Source of the DNA: Lodderomyces elongisporus
Lineage: Eukaryota; Ascomycota; Pichiomycetes; Serinales; Debaryomycetaceae
NCBI RefSeq assembly: GCF_030384665.1
Contig: NC_083674.1
Coordinates: forward strand, 124,001-188,000
Direction: 5' to 3'
Length of the DNA stretch: 64,000 bases
This document shows positions 1-10,632 of this stretch, one piece after another. The translations under genes were made by a program, and so were the position numbers. A model generated the notes under the pieces. The model worked only from the letters and a program-made list of their open reading frames with translations. It made no database searches and was not told the origin of the DNA. Positions within the stretch are counted from its first letter, which is position 1; each line of letters opens with the position of its first letter.

Positions 1-831
1 AACATAGTTTTCCCAATTCCTTTTTGTTACGTCATTACTAATTTTTCTTTCTTATTCTTGTTCTTATCTTTGTTCTATTTTCCTTTTTCTTTTTTGCTCT
101 CTTTTTGATCTTTCTTCTTCTAATACTGATATAGTTCTTACATGCTCATTTTCTTAAACAACTTGAATGTTCACTCTGTTGATTATAAAGAATACCCGTG
201 GGTAGTGTACTTCTTACCAAGAAATTAAGCGCACTATTTGTCGAGAGTGTAGCAGTTGGTAGCAACAACAAAATGCCGAAGAGATAGTAATGCGAGAGGA
301 AGAGGCAGATTTGAGGAGGAAAAGCAGAGGGAAAGAGTGCGCTACCAGTAAACATGTGTGTTGCGTCTTTGTGAGAATGAGACGAAAACCCAAAGTCTTT
401 CACGAATTGTTATTGAACTTTTGATTAGAATATAGTACAGTTGACAATTTTCATTTTGAGTTCATCAACCGTTTATCAACCACTCAACAACAATCGAAAG
501 ACGGGATAAGTTTTTGTTTTTCTTATCAGAACAAGTATCAGCCATTTCAAAACTAGAGTTACTTTTTTTTTGTTTTAAGCAAAACACACGATCTCAAAGG
601 AATTCAATTTTTTTTTTTTTTTGTTGATTTCTTTTAGTTTTGTTTTCAAGTTTTACCATCTTTTTTTGTTCACTTTCATTTTCAATCACAAGTAAGCGCC
701 AGCTTGAGGAGGACATCAAAATAGGCTAAACTTGAACTTTCTTGAAGTTTTTATCCCTAAAGTAAAGAGACAGTGGATAAAAAGAGTGTACTTGTGTGAG
801 TGTTTGAGTGAAACGAAAAGAAATACGAGTC
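1..831. other. Upstream flank of SIN3, no gene seen
   Basis: This AT-rich, T-tract-rich stretch precedes the SIN3 start at 832 and presumably holds its promoter and 5' leader. The only long open frame (about 146-403, minus) has no recognisable similarity and low-complexity composition. I see no tRNA or repeat of note. Confidence 0.6.
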
Positions 832-1516
832 ATGTCTAATCAGCAGGAGTCTTGGTCTGCTCAGCAGCGACCCCTCAACCAACAGTTCAAGTATGTAATT
901 CTTTTAATTAGATGAGTATCAAAACATATATATAACCAAACGGAGATACTAACCAAGCATTTTAGTCGTCAACATCCACCAGTCTTACCACCACCAGCTA
1001 CTTTGGAGCAAGGTATGTATAGTATATATATATGATTGTGAATGTGGGTGGGGGTGTTTAACCACCGCATCACGATAATCTTTTTTTGTTTTAGATTACT
1101 AACAATTATCATTTTCAGGTTCTCAGCAATTTTATCCTTTGCCAAGTTTACCAAGCTTGGGTAATGGTAGTGGGCATCATTCTCAACATGGACACGGGTT
1201 CACCATTCCATCCATTAATCCAGTCAATGATTCAATTCAAATGGGCCATGTATGTATATTTAACTATAAGCCAAGAATATTAATGAGATGCGTTACTAAC
1301 TTGTAATTTTTACAGGGATCAGACCATTCGAGACAGACACCGGAAATAAGGAGGCCATCGATTGTTACTTTTGGCAATCCACAAAGCTCATCCTTACCAC
1401 CACCGTCATCGTTGACCAATATTAATACTGAACATCAAAATATGAGCAACGATATCGGAACACAACCACAACATCAGCAATCACTTCATCAACAGCAGCC
1501 ACCACCACCACCACCA

Positions 1517-1548
<32 letters not shown>

Positions 1549-4500
1549 ACAACAACAACAATCACAAACACAATCACAACAGCAGTTGCCTCTTCAGCAA
1601 CCACCTGCTGGTGTTTCGAGTCCTATTGGCGGAATTCCCAACAGGTCCAGTACTAGTAACGTCTACCGACCATTGAATGTGAAGGATGCATTGTCATATT
1701 TGGATCAAGTCAAAATACAGTTCTATAATCAGTCAGAAGTATACAATAATTTTTTGGATATTATGAAAGATTTCAAGTCGCAAAGTATTGATACGCCAGG
1801 AGTGATTGATCGTGTATCTACCTTGTTTAAAGGTCATCCCAATTTGATCCAAGGATTCAACACTTTTTTGCCACCCGGTTATAAAATTGAATGTTCATTG
1901 GATCCTTCTGACCCTAATCCAATTAGGGTAACGACACCTACTGGAACCACCACGGGCTCGAACATTGCCGGTACCTCATACAATCAAGGTTGGGGTAACG
2001 ATGAAATGTCTGTGGTTGCCACAGTATCTCAGCAACAGCAACAATTCAATGAGGCAATTGGCAATCAAAATGCCGGATCTGGTCAAACCGAGTTTAACCA
2101 CGCTATATCATATGTGAATAAGATAAAGACGCGATTTGCCAATCAACCAGATATATACAAGCAATTTTTAGAGATTTTGCAAACTTATCAAAGAGAGCAA
2201 AAACCTATTGCCGAAGTGTACGAACAAGTTACGCAATTATTTGCCAATTGTCCCGACTTGCTTGATGATTTCAAGCAGTTTTTGCCTGATACTAGTAACC
2301 AAACTTTTGCTCAAACACAACGTATTCCATCAGCTGCTGAGAAGTTTTATTTGAATAATGAAACACAATTGCCACCAGTTGGAAACTTTCAACCGATCGG
2401 ACCCGCGGCAAATCAACAAGCATATGCAGGACAACAACCACATCAACAACAACAACAACAATCACAACCACAGCACCAGCAAACTTTACCACCGCAACAA
2501 CATCATCTTCAGCAACAACAACAACAACAACAACAACAACATCAGCACCAACATCAGTTACCACCACATCAACAACAGCAACAGCAGCAGCAGCAACAGG
2601 GTGTTCCTTCTTCTGTGGGAGTTGTTCCAGAAAGAAAGGGGGTGTACGATTCTTCTGCAGTTGATAATTCTGCGTACAAAAGAAAGACAGTAGAAGTCGA
2701 TATAGATAACTACAACCAGGAAGCACAACACTCTAATGTTAGATCTGGTTTGGCTCCTGTTGGAGCTGTGGCACCCACTACAACAAAGGCTGGCAAATCT
2801 CAAGGTAGAGCTCTGGCCGCTGGAACTCCAGGTGCAGCTGCTGGTAGTAATACGGGCGTCACTGCTACTACGGCTGTTGCTCCGCCACTAAATGCTACTT
2901 TGGTCCCTGGTATTCCTGAACCAGTGCTTCCTTCCAAAACCGTCAAGACTTCATCTCTTTCGGAAGAGATTACTTTCTTTGACAAGATCAGGAAAGCTTT
3001 GGGAAATAGACTGACTTATAGTGAGTTTTTGAAACTTTTAAATTTGTTTACGCAAGATATTATCGACAAAGATACTTTAGTGGAACGTGTTGATGGCTTT
3101 TTGGGAGATGCAAATACGGACTTACTTGATTGGTTTAAGCTGTTTGTTGGCTATGAGGATAAGCCCCAAAATTTGGAAAATATTACTTTCAAAAAGCATG
3201 CTTTGGAACTTTCGTTGTGTAAAGCGTATGGTCCTTCCTATAGGCAACTTCCAAAAGCAGAAACATTTATGCCCTGTTCTGGTAGAGACGAGATGTGTTG
3301 GGAAGTATTGAATGACGAATGGGTTGGGCATCCTACTTGGGCTTCAGAGGACTCTGGATTTATTGCACACAGGAAAAATCAATACGAAGAAGTGTTGTTC
3401 AAGATTGAAGAAGAGAGACTCGAGTTTGATTACTACATGGAATCCAACTTGAGAACCATTCAAATTTTGGAAACTATTGCAAATAGAATTGCAAACATGA
3501 CACCAGAGCAGAAAGCCAACTTCAAGTTGCCACCAGGCTTAGGACATAATTCTACAACCATTTATAAAAAAGTCATTCGTAAAATCTATGATAAGGATCG
3601 TGGATTTGAAGTGATTGATGCCTTGCACGAAAATCCATCGATTGCAGTTCCTATTGTTTTGAAAAGATTGAAACAAAAAGACGAGGAATGGAAACGTGCC
3701 CAAAGGGAGTGGAACAAGGTGTGGAGAGAGATGGAACAAAAAGTTTTTTACAAGTCATTGGATCATCTTGGTTTGACTTTTAAGCAAGCAGATAAAAAAC
3801 TACTTACTTCTAAGCAACTTGTAAGTGAGATCAGCACCGTGAAAGTCGAACAGCAAAACAAAAGACTTCATCCTCTAACTCCAAAACCTCAAGAGCAATT
3901 GAATTACAAATTTGAAGATCAAGATGTTTTGTTTGATATTTTCAAACTCGCGAGTGTCTTTATCAATCGTTCATCGAGTTATTCATCTTATGATCGAGAA
4001 AAGCTCACGCAGTTTTTCAAATTTTTCATTTCGTTGTTTTTTGGAATCCCAATGGATCAAACTGACAAAGCTATTCAGAAGAGGGGAGAAGAGCCCAATG
4101 CGGATGCTGATCTTGATACTGAAAATGGAGTGGAAGAAGGATCGCTGCAAAACCAAACCACCACAAATCCTAGTGATGCTTCGAAAAAACGTTCGCGCGA
4201 CACTGATTTACTCAAGGATGTTTTGAAGAGAGCATCCAAATCCCGACGTGATGAAAGAGGCGGATCTCCTGATTTACAAGGTCTGGAGACTCTTCTGCAA
4301 GAAGTCAATGAGGAAGTGGAAAGATCTGGAGAACTGTGGGTTAAATCTAGTACTTCAAAACACGGTTCACTAGACAATGCTAGTGGTGGTAGCGAGGATA
4401 CCACTACTGCTGCTACCGCATCATCATCATCACCATCATCATCTTCTTCTTCTTCAACAACAACTGCAACAGCAGCAGCGTCGACTGCAGCAATGGCAAA

Positions 4501-5479
4501 ATCAAGCCCACAAAAGCGTGACAAATACAATTTGTTTTGCAACACTACAATCTACATATTTTTCCGTCATTTAACAACTTTGTACGAAAGATTGCTTTAT
4601 ATCAAGTCCATCAATGATAAGGTTGGCGAGGAGATTCGAAATCGTAAATATCCTCAATTTGCTAAGGATTTGAATTTGCTTTCGCACCAGTTGCAGGATA
4701 TGGGGGTAGATTTGGTTGGTGATAAAGATTGTTATCAACAAGTACTTTCTTTATCAGAGAGGCTTATTGAGGGCGAGATTGAGCATCAATGGTTTGAAGA
4801 GAGTTTGCGTCAAGGTTACAAAAACAAAGCTTACAAGATTTATACTGTTGACAAGGTTGTGCAAGCTTTGGTCAAACACATGCATTCAGTCATTTCCGAC
4901 ACAAAGACGTCTGAGATAATGGTTCTTTTTGATAATGATCGTTCAAAACCCGTGTCGAGTGCTAAAGAGCAAATTCTTTACCGAATACTGGTTAGAGCTT
5001 TGATGTCAGCGGAGGAAAATATGTTCAAGATTGCCTATAATGAAAGCGACAAAACTGTCAATATTCAATTTATCAGTTTAGATGATTTGACATTGAATGA
5101 TCAATCCACCAATGAGGAGCAATACAATTACTACGTAACAAGCTATATCATGTCTCATCCAACCGAAGGCGTGTTGGCTTCTAAATTGAACATGCCATTT
5201 TTGAAGTCCTTTATTGAGGAAGTCGAAGAAGATTCAGTTGAAGGTCATGTTATTTCGGATCTCAAGGTTGCTATTGCCGAAAATTCGTACAAGCTTTATT
5301 TTGATTCAGGTCATGATGAATACATTGCCAAGACTGTGTTTAAGCGCTCAGACGATGACAAAAAGAGTCAAAATGAAAAGGTAAAGAGTTTGAGGAAGTT
5401 GATTGACGAGAGATTATCCTTGCAAGAGGATAGCGAAGAAGTTGCTGAAAAAGATGAAGATGTTCCAGCTCAGCAATAG
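832..5479 (+). CDS. SIN3: SIN3 transcriptional corepressor, scaffold of the histone deacetylase complex (four exons)
   Basis: Sin3 scaffolds the Rpd3-type histone deacetylase complexes in the nucleus and bridges them to DNA-bound repressors. Coding exons are 832-890, 966-1012, 1119-1249 and 1316-5479, giving 1466 residues; the frame is continuous across all three junctions. The large exon alone has no ATG at its open end, which is why I start at 832. Three paired amphipathic helix (PAH) domains are visible at about residues 195-271, 337-405 and 630-692. The Sin3-family HDAC-interaction region follows (about 717-800, with GPSYRQLPK), and then a conserved C-terminal half. Poly-Gln tracts lie before PAH1 and between PAH2 and PAH3, and a Ser/Thr/Ala tract lies near 4400-4490. 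The gene converges on the Munc13-like gene. Identification is firm; exon 1 is inferred from splice signals. Confidence 0.95.
891..965 (+). other. SIN3: SIN3 intron 1
   Basis: A 75-nt intron with donor GTATGT at 891, branch point TACTAAC at 947-953 and acceptor TTTAG ending at 965. It splits an Asn codon (AA|T) and restores the frame into exon 2. Confidence 0.9.
1013..1118 (+). other. SIN3: SIN3 intron 2
   Basis: A 106-nt intron with donor GTATGT at 1013, branch point TACTAAC at 1097-1103 and acceptor TTCAG ending at 1118. It splits a Gly codon (G|GT). Confidence 0.9.
1250..1315 (+). other. SIN3: SIN3 intron 3
   Basis: A 66-nt intron with donor GTATGT at 1250, branch point TACTAAC at 1294-1300 and acceptor TACAG ending at 1315. 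It lies between complete codons (His|Gly) and leads into the large open frame of exon 4. Confidence 0.9.
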
Positions 5480-5903
5480 TCAGTCAAGGAAGTTGTGAAA
5501 CTGTGCTGAGCAAGATGTAAGTTGTAAAATTTTAAAAGAAGAAATAAGGGCCTAGGAGGAAAAGGAAAAGGAAAAAGAGAGGAGAAAGAGCAAATAACTA
5601 AAACATAAAAAAAAAATCGCAAATTTAGCGAATGTTTTATTTTCTTTTGTACAGTATAGTTTTTTTTTTAAAGAAAAAATAAAATAAATTAAAATAAAAT
5701 TGTTTCAAAAGTATTAATTTCAATACCTTCTTTTATGTATCATACAATTCAAGGGTAAAGTGAAACATAATTTAGACACGAAAACTGGTTGTTTTCTTTT
5801 TTCTTTTTTCTTTTTTGTTGTTTTTGTTGTTTTTTGTTGTTTTTTGTTGTTTTTTGTTGTTTTTTTTCTTGATTTTATTTATTTATAATTTTCCTTCTCC
5901 TCT
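5480..5903. other. Convergent 3' intergenic region with T-rich decamer repeat
   Basis: This region separates the stop codons of SIN3 (+) and the Munc13-like gene (-). It is A-rich near SIN3 and T-rich near the other gene, as expected for two facing 3' ends with A-rich polyadenylation context on each strand. No gene was seen. Confidence 0.6.
5811..5859. repeat. Tandem TTTTTTGTTG decamer array
   Basis: Five copies of a 10-bp TTTTTTGTTG unit, one of them 9 bp, lie just beyond the stop of the minus-strand gene. Read on the minus strand the unit is CAACAAAAAA, so it would lie in the 3' UTR of that gene. Confidence 0.85.
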
Positions 5904-8900
5904 TCAATAATGGCGACTTCCTTCAGCGGCCAATCTTGCCATTCGCTCCGTGGCTAAACTGTATGCAATTTTGGTTCTCTGATTTAAACGTGTACGCACA
6001 AAATCTTTTCTGCCGCGTGCTAGTAGAACTCGTAATATGATATCTTCTTTTAAGATCATACTTGCATGAGGATCTGCTTTTGCTTCCAAAGTGTCTTTTG
6101 CTGCTTGAGCTCTGTTTTTGGCAGTTGAATTAGCATATATGGTTTTGCTTCGCGAAAGACTTCCGGCCCTTTTCAAAAAACCATCCGACTCCTTGGTGGT
6201 TAAACTCACAGCATTACGACTAACAAGCATTTGCATATAAGCGGGTGACAACCTTTCCACTTCGTCAATTAAAACTTCGTCATTTTGATCATGGAATGCA
6301 GGGATGAGCAAAAGAGCTTGGTATTCGTCAGTCTTTAATTCCTCCAATGGTGGTCCATTGCCTTCATTATGAAAGAATTCCATAAGCAAATCGAGCCAAC
6401 GCAAAACAGTTTCCACTTCTATCGCAGAAAGCGGACTATTGATTCCAAACATATTCATTGTTGTCAATGAAACCAGCGCGAGTTTGGTCGACATGGATTG
6501 CCAACTATTAGAGTCAACAACATCTGCTTTCGCTTTGGACAATTTAGGCAACATAAGTTGATCAGCATACTTGATAACCACTTTCCACGTTGCAATCATG
6601 ACTTCCATAAAAATGTCGTCGCAAAGGTATTGTTTTAACACACTTAAGTTTAGATTTAAGTAGTCACACAAGTTTTCAATTGAAGCCTCGAATTCAGATA
6701 TAGCAGGTTGTCCTTTGCCGCACACTGCTTTCAAGTTTGCTCTGGAGAAACAGTTTTCAATGAAGCCCGAAAACTTCTCCACCATCAATTTTGCTGATCG
6801 CATTTCAACTCGCTTAAGCGATCTATAGCTCCGTCCCATAACAAACATGGCATCCATAGTTTCCGTTTCTACTGAAACTTCCAACACTAATCTTCCCAGT
6901 AAGTCCAAATTCAATGTTATTTCTTCCGGAAAACCATTGTGCTTAAATTTTTTTGGATCTAGCTCGAAAAGAGATTTGCCACACATCTGATGCTGACCAA
7001 AAGAATCGCTCCATACAATTGCCGATAGCTCGAGTGTTGTATTTACTGGTGTCGAGATCTCAAACTCTTCGTCCCAATCTGGGTCCGAAGTTCTCTTAAT
7101 AGCACGGGTTCGCGCAATAGCCACTTTTTTACCAACATCAACAAGCGAGACGTATGGATTCAATTTACCAAAACCAGTATCCTTCGAGAGAAGTAGATTT
7201 TCTCCCTTAACTATTCTTATAGTGAAAACATGATGAAGCGATCCACCGTCCATTTTCCTATTGTGTTTTAATAATGTTTGTGATATTCTCTCTGGATCGA
7301 TCAGCTCCTCCAACCTTGCCAAGTTCTGCATCATTGCTGAAACATTATTCAAAGCCACACATGTTTGTGGTTCAAAATTAAATACAACTTCAGGTGGCGA
7401 TTTTGCAAAGTTTTGAATATTGCTAACAACATTCTTGACTTCATCGAGCCAGTTCAATTTCTTTTCTCGTTGTTGTGATTGCAATTCGTCCGTGTCACTT
7501 TTGGTATTTGTCGATAAAAGCTCTTCGTTAACCTTAGAAGAAATCTTGGCGGCGTAAAGCATTGCACAATTTGAAATGTTCCTCAATAACTTCGTATACA
7601 CTTCGGCAAGCTGTACTTCATCGCCCCAATTTTGCTTCTTCAATAGGGTGATAAACTGTTTTATAATTGTAACAATATCAAGCACAGCTCTACTATTTTT
7701 CCAGTTGCTATTGTTGATGCCATCATTGCCATTATTTTCAACTTCAATAGGCTCGTAATCGTCTTTATTTAGTGCCTCCTGAACAATAGACAACAACTTT
7801 TCATTTGATTCCTCAACCCAGGCGTCAAGGTATTTGTAAAAAGTCCTTTCTAGAGGGAATGCAAATTTTGCGTTCTTTTCAATCACTTGGTTGAAAATAT
7901 CGCGTATTTCTCGTAGCAGCTGATAAATTTCTAGAGCATCTGCTGTCAGAATCCGCTCATTGTGCTTTGCCGCGAGTTTTTCAATGTGATCGAAAATCAC
8001 CTTTGCATCATTGGCAAACATACCAGTAGTGACTGAGGCCACCGTTCTTCCAATATGCAAGAATCCCAAAAAAGGGTTCTTATACTTCTTTTGTAGTTTC
8101 TTGATATCACTCGTGATGGCATCGCAGATATTCAAAAGATGCAATACATTTAGGTTATCATCTCGGGGTAGTTTTCTCAAATAAGTTTCATATCGTTTTC
8201 CAGACGCTTTTATCAAAGTTTTTGTTAGTCGTTTCTCCCATTTCAAAGTCAATTCCTTTGTGTCTTTGGTGCTGAATAAAATATCAGACTCGATATATTC
8301 GCCAAGAAATTGCAAATATGGGTTAAATTTGATTGATCGAGTCTCATCAAAGAGGTTCAGGAGACATCCTTTGAGGGACGTGAATAGAATGTTATATGAA
8401 AGAAGCAAGCATTCTGTCCATAATTTTTGGTCCTCAATGTTCCATAATCTCTTTTCATTCCAATTCATATCACCATCCTTGATTATATTCTGGCACTCTT
8501 CCATGGCACTCGTGCTTGTTTCCAAATCAATGCCTTGCGTATTTTTTAATCCTTTAGATGGATCTGTGTCGACTAGTGTGAACACGTTGTTTACATGTCC
8601 AGCATAGTACAATGCTACAGCTCTAGTTGGATAATCTATAAGCCAAACGCGTGCTACAATATTCAAAAAATCTTGATAGGATGGATCCAAAATTCCCCGC
8701 CTTGTCTCGTCATTGTTGTTGTTATTGTTGTTATTGTTGTTGTTGTTATCATTGTTGTTGTTGTTGTTGTTGTTGTTTTTGCTACTGTTCTTCTTTTCTA
8801 TTCCATCCTGATCATATTCCTTGCTCATTACCAATCGTGTTAGTTCAATAAATAACTGTCGCCTATTTATAGGAACCACATAATATTTTTCATTTGACGG

Positions 8901-9818
8901 CATTGCTGGTAAGCTGGTATTTGTTGATTTGACAATCTTGTACCTGTTTTGAACTTGCGACTTGAGAATACCACACCGCTTTCTCCATGCTGCTAAAGCG
9001 TCCTCATTCAAATAATCGTATTCACTGTTATCGTCATCGTCACCGTCACTATAGTTGCTTACATCATTACTATCATCATGTTGACGCATACTGCATAATC
9101 TATCGACATCATTATAGAGACAATGTGTTAGTGCAATGTCCTTATATTTGAATACGTCGGTTTGAATTTTTGTATTGTTAACGTTGAACAAAGTTTGCAC
9201 AATTTGTAAGAGTCTTTCATTCATATCGTCTACTCGATATGGCTTGGAAGGGTATTTTAACTCCTCGGGCCTTTCAAGTTTCGCTCGACGGCCATGGAAC
9301 TCATTTTTGCACTCATTAAGTTTAGCAAGTACATTTGCATCTGGATCCTTTTTGGTTTTTAAAATATTGATAATAATGTCGATAAACTCCGATGTCTGCT
9401 GAAAGACACCTTTGCTCACATCATCATCCTTCAGTAGCCCCAATTTCCTTAACTCCTGGTTGGCATATGCTGCAAACTTGGGCACTAAAAAATCAATGTT
9501 TCTCAACTCATTCTCGCTTTTTGAATCAAGTAGATCGCCATAGAGTCGCAACAAGGTTCTTCGCAACTTATCATCCGCGATATTTATCTTTTTAGTCATA
9601 ATATCTTGCAATTTTATCTTTAAATTTTTCATAACATAGCTGGGTAGTTTTGATTCCAATAAAGAGTTTCTTTTCGGAAGTGTAGCTGCTAGATTCCTTT
9701 GACTTGCTGCCGATATGATGGGTGTTCTAAATCGTACTTCATTCGAGTATTCCAAGAGAACCACTTTCAAGACGTACTTGTAAAGCTCATCCTCAAGTTT
9801 CCTCGCGTCATCGCTCAT
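5904..9818 (-). CDS. Munc13-homology (MUN) and C2-domain protein, YOR296W type
   Basis: A 1304-residue protein resembling the uncharacterised S. cerevisiae YOR296W and fungal MUN/C2 proteins. A C2 domain is visible at about residues 859-960 (HVFTIRIVKGENLL, then NPYVSLVD and SDPDWDEEFEI), embedded between helical Munc13-homology segments. C2 domains commonly bind phospholipids, sometimes with calcium, and Munc13 relatives act in vesicle priming, so a membrane-trafficking role is a family-based inference. An acidic, Asn-rich stretch (about 345-370, encoded near 8715-8780) is a low-complexity insertion. The ATG at 9818 is the first in frame, and the N-terminus MSDDARKLEDELYKYVLK reads like the conserved start. 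Transcription runs toward SIN3. Confidence 0.85.
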   Translation of the reverse strand: MSDDARKLEDELYKYVLKVVLLEYSNEVRFRTPIISAASQRNLAATLPKRNSLLESKLPSYVMKNLKIKLQDIMTKKINIADDKLRRTLLRLYGDLLDSKSENELRNIDFLVPKFAAYANQELRKLGLLKDDDVSKGVFQQTSEFIDIIINILKTKKDPDANVLAKLNECKNEFHGRRAKLERPEELKYPSKPYRVDDMNERLLQIVQTLFNVNNTKIQTDVFKYKDIALTHCLYNDVDRLCSMRQHDDSNDVSNYSDGDDDDNSEYDYLNEDALAAWRKRCGILKSQVQNRYKIVKSTNTSLPAMPSNEKYYVVPINRRQLFIELTRLVMSKEYDQDGIEKKNSSKNNNNNNNNNDNNNNNNNNNNNNDETRRGILDPSYQDFLNIVARVWLIDYPTRAVALYYAGHVNNVFTLVDTDPSKGLKNTQGIDLETSTSAMEECQNIIKDGDMNWNEKRLWNIEDQKLWTECLLLSYNILFTSLKGCLLNLFDETRSIKFNPYLQFLGEYIESDILFSTKDTKELTLKWEKRLTKTLIKASGKRYETYLRKLPRDDNLNVLHLLNICDAITSDIKKLQKKYKNPFLGFLHIGRTVASVTTGMFANDAKVIFDHIEKLAAKHNERILTADALEIYQLLREIRDIFNQVIEKNAKFAFPLERTFYKYLDAWVEESNEKLLSIVQEALNKDDYEPIEVENNGNDGINNSNWKNSRAVLDIVTIIKQFITLLKKQNWGDEVQLAEVYTKLLRNISNCAMLYAAKISSKVNEELLSTNTKSDTDELQSQQREKKLNWLDEVKNVVSNIQNFAKSPPEVVFNFEPQTCVALNNVSAMMQNLARLEELIDPERISQTLLKHNRKMDGGSLHHVFTIRIVKGENLLLSKDTGFGKLNPYVSLVDVGKKVAIARTRAIKRTSDPDWDEEFEISTPVNTTLELSAIVWSDSFGQHQMCGKSLFELDPKKFKHNGFPEEITLNLDLLGRLVLEVSVETETMDAMFVMGRSYRSLKRVEMRSAKLMVEKFSGFIENCFSRANLKAVCGKGQPAISEFEASIENLCDYLNLNLSVLKQYLCDDIFMEVMIATWKVVIKYADQLMLPKLSKAKADVVDSNSWQSMSTKLALVSLTTMNMFGINSPLSAIEVETVLRWLDLLMEFFHNEGNGPPLEELKTDEYQALLLIPAFHDQNDEVLIDEVERLSPAYMQMLVSRNAVSLTTKESDGFLKRAGSLSRSKTIYANSTAKNRAQAAKDTLEAKADPHASMILKEDIILRVLLARGRKDFVRTRLNQRTKIAYSLATERMARLAAEGSRHY

Positions 9819-10632
9819 GATACAAATATGCTTAAAATTGTAATTAAAATTAAAATCGAGACCAAGACCAAGACCGAAATGAATAGGTCACTAATGTCAG
9901 AATTATAAAAAAAAAAATTCCTTTGAAGTATTTAAAGCTACTCCGTTAGCCTCTAGCTTCACTCAAATCATGTGCGTCTTTGAAATTCGCGTACTAGTCG
10001 AAAAAAGGAAAAAATTGACGTCAGAAGAGCGACAAAAAAGATTCGTGTGTGTGCAGGTGCCTCATTTGTCTGGGTGCGTATATCTATCTATGTATCTATT
10101 TGTGTGTTGTGTTGTGTTGTGTGTGTATATAAATATTTGTTTCAAGGTTGATTAAATGCAGCGAAAACGCAAAGATTGTTGCACAAAATCGGGTAGGTTC
10201 TCGAAATACTGAGTTTTCAAATAGTTTCCTTCAAGAACCTTTTGTAAAATGTTAACAAAAGAATTGTTTACCTCTTACCAAAACCATCCATAAAATATAA
10301 AGAGTCTCTCCACGAGGATTCTGGTTTTGCTATCTAATGCTTTAAAAAAAAGAGTAAAGTTGGGGAATAAGGCAGAGGCTAGGGGAAGAAAAAGAGAGGA
10401 AGAAACAATCAAGTAATGCGCTAACCTTTCGTTTTTTACGTGAAATACCGTAATACTTTTTGTCTAAGTTATATAATGTACAATCAAACAGTAAAGTGTA
10501 TTGTCTTATTAAGAAAAAAAAAACCTTGTGATTCTCCGATTGAATCAATTGCATCATAATCGCCAGAACTGCCTCTTTTTCATTCGAGCTCTTTTTGTTC
10601 CTTTTAGTTCCTTTTCATTCCTTTTCATTCCC
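9819..10632. other. Intergenic region upstream of the MUN/C2 gene
   Basis: About 0.8 kb between the start of the MUN/C2 gene and the stop of the UAF30-like gene, both on the minus strand. It contains a GTGTT/GTGT microsatellite near 10098-10130. Open frames here are short and unconvincing. Confidence 0.5.

Noticed and set aside
4075..4545. Minus-strand ORF inside SIN3
   Set aside because: It is a shadow of the Ser/Thr-rich part of SIN3 with no family similarity.
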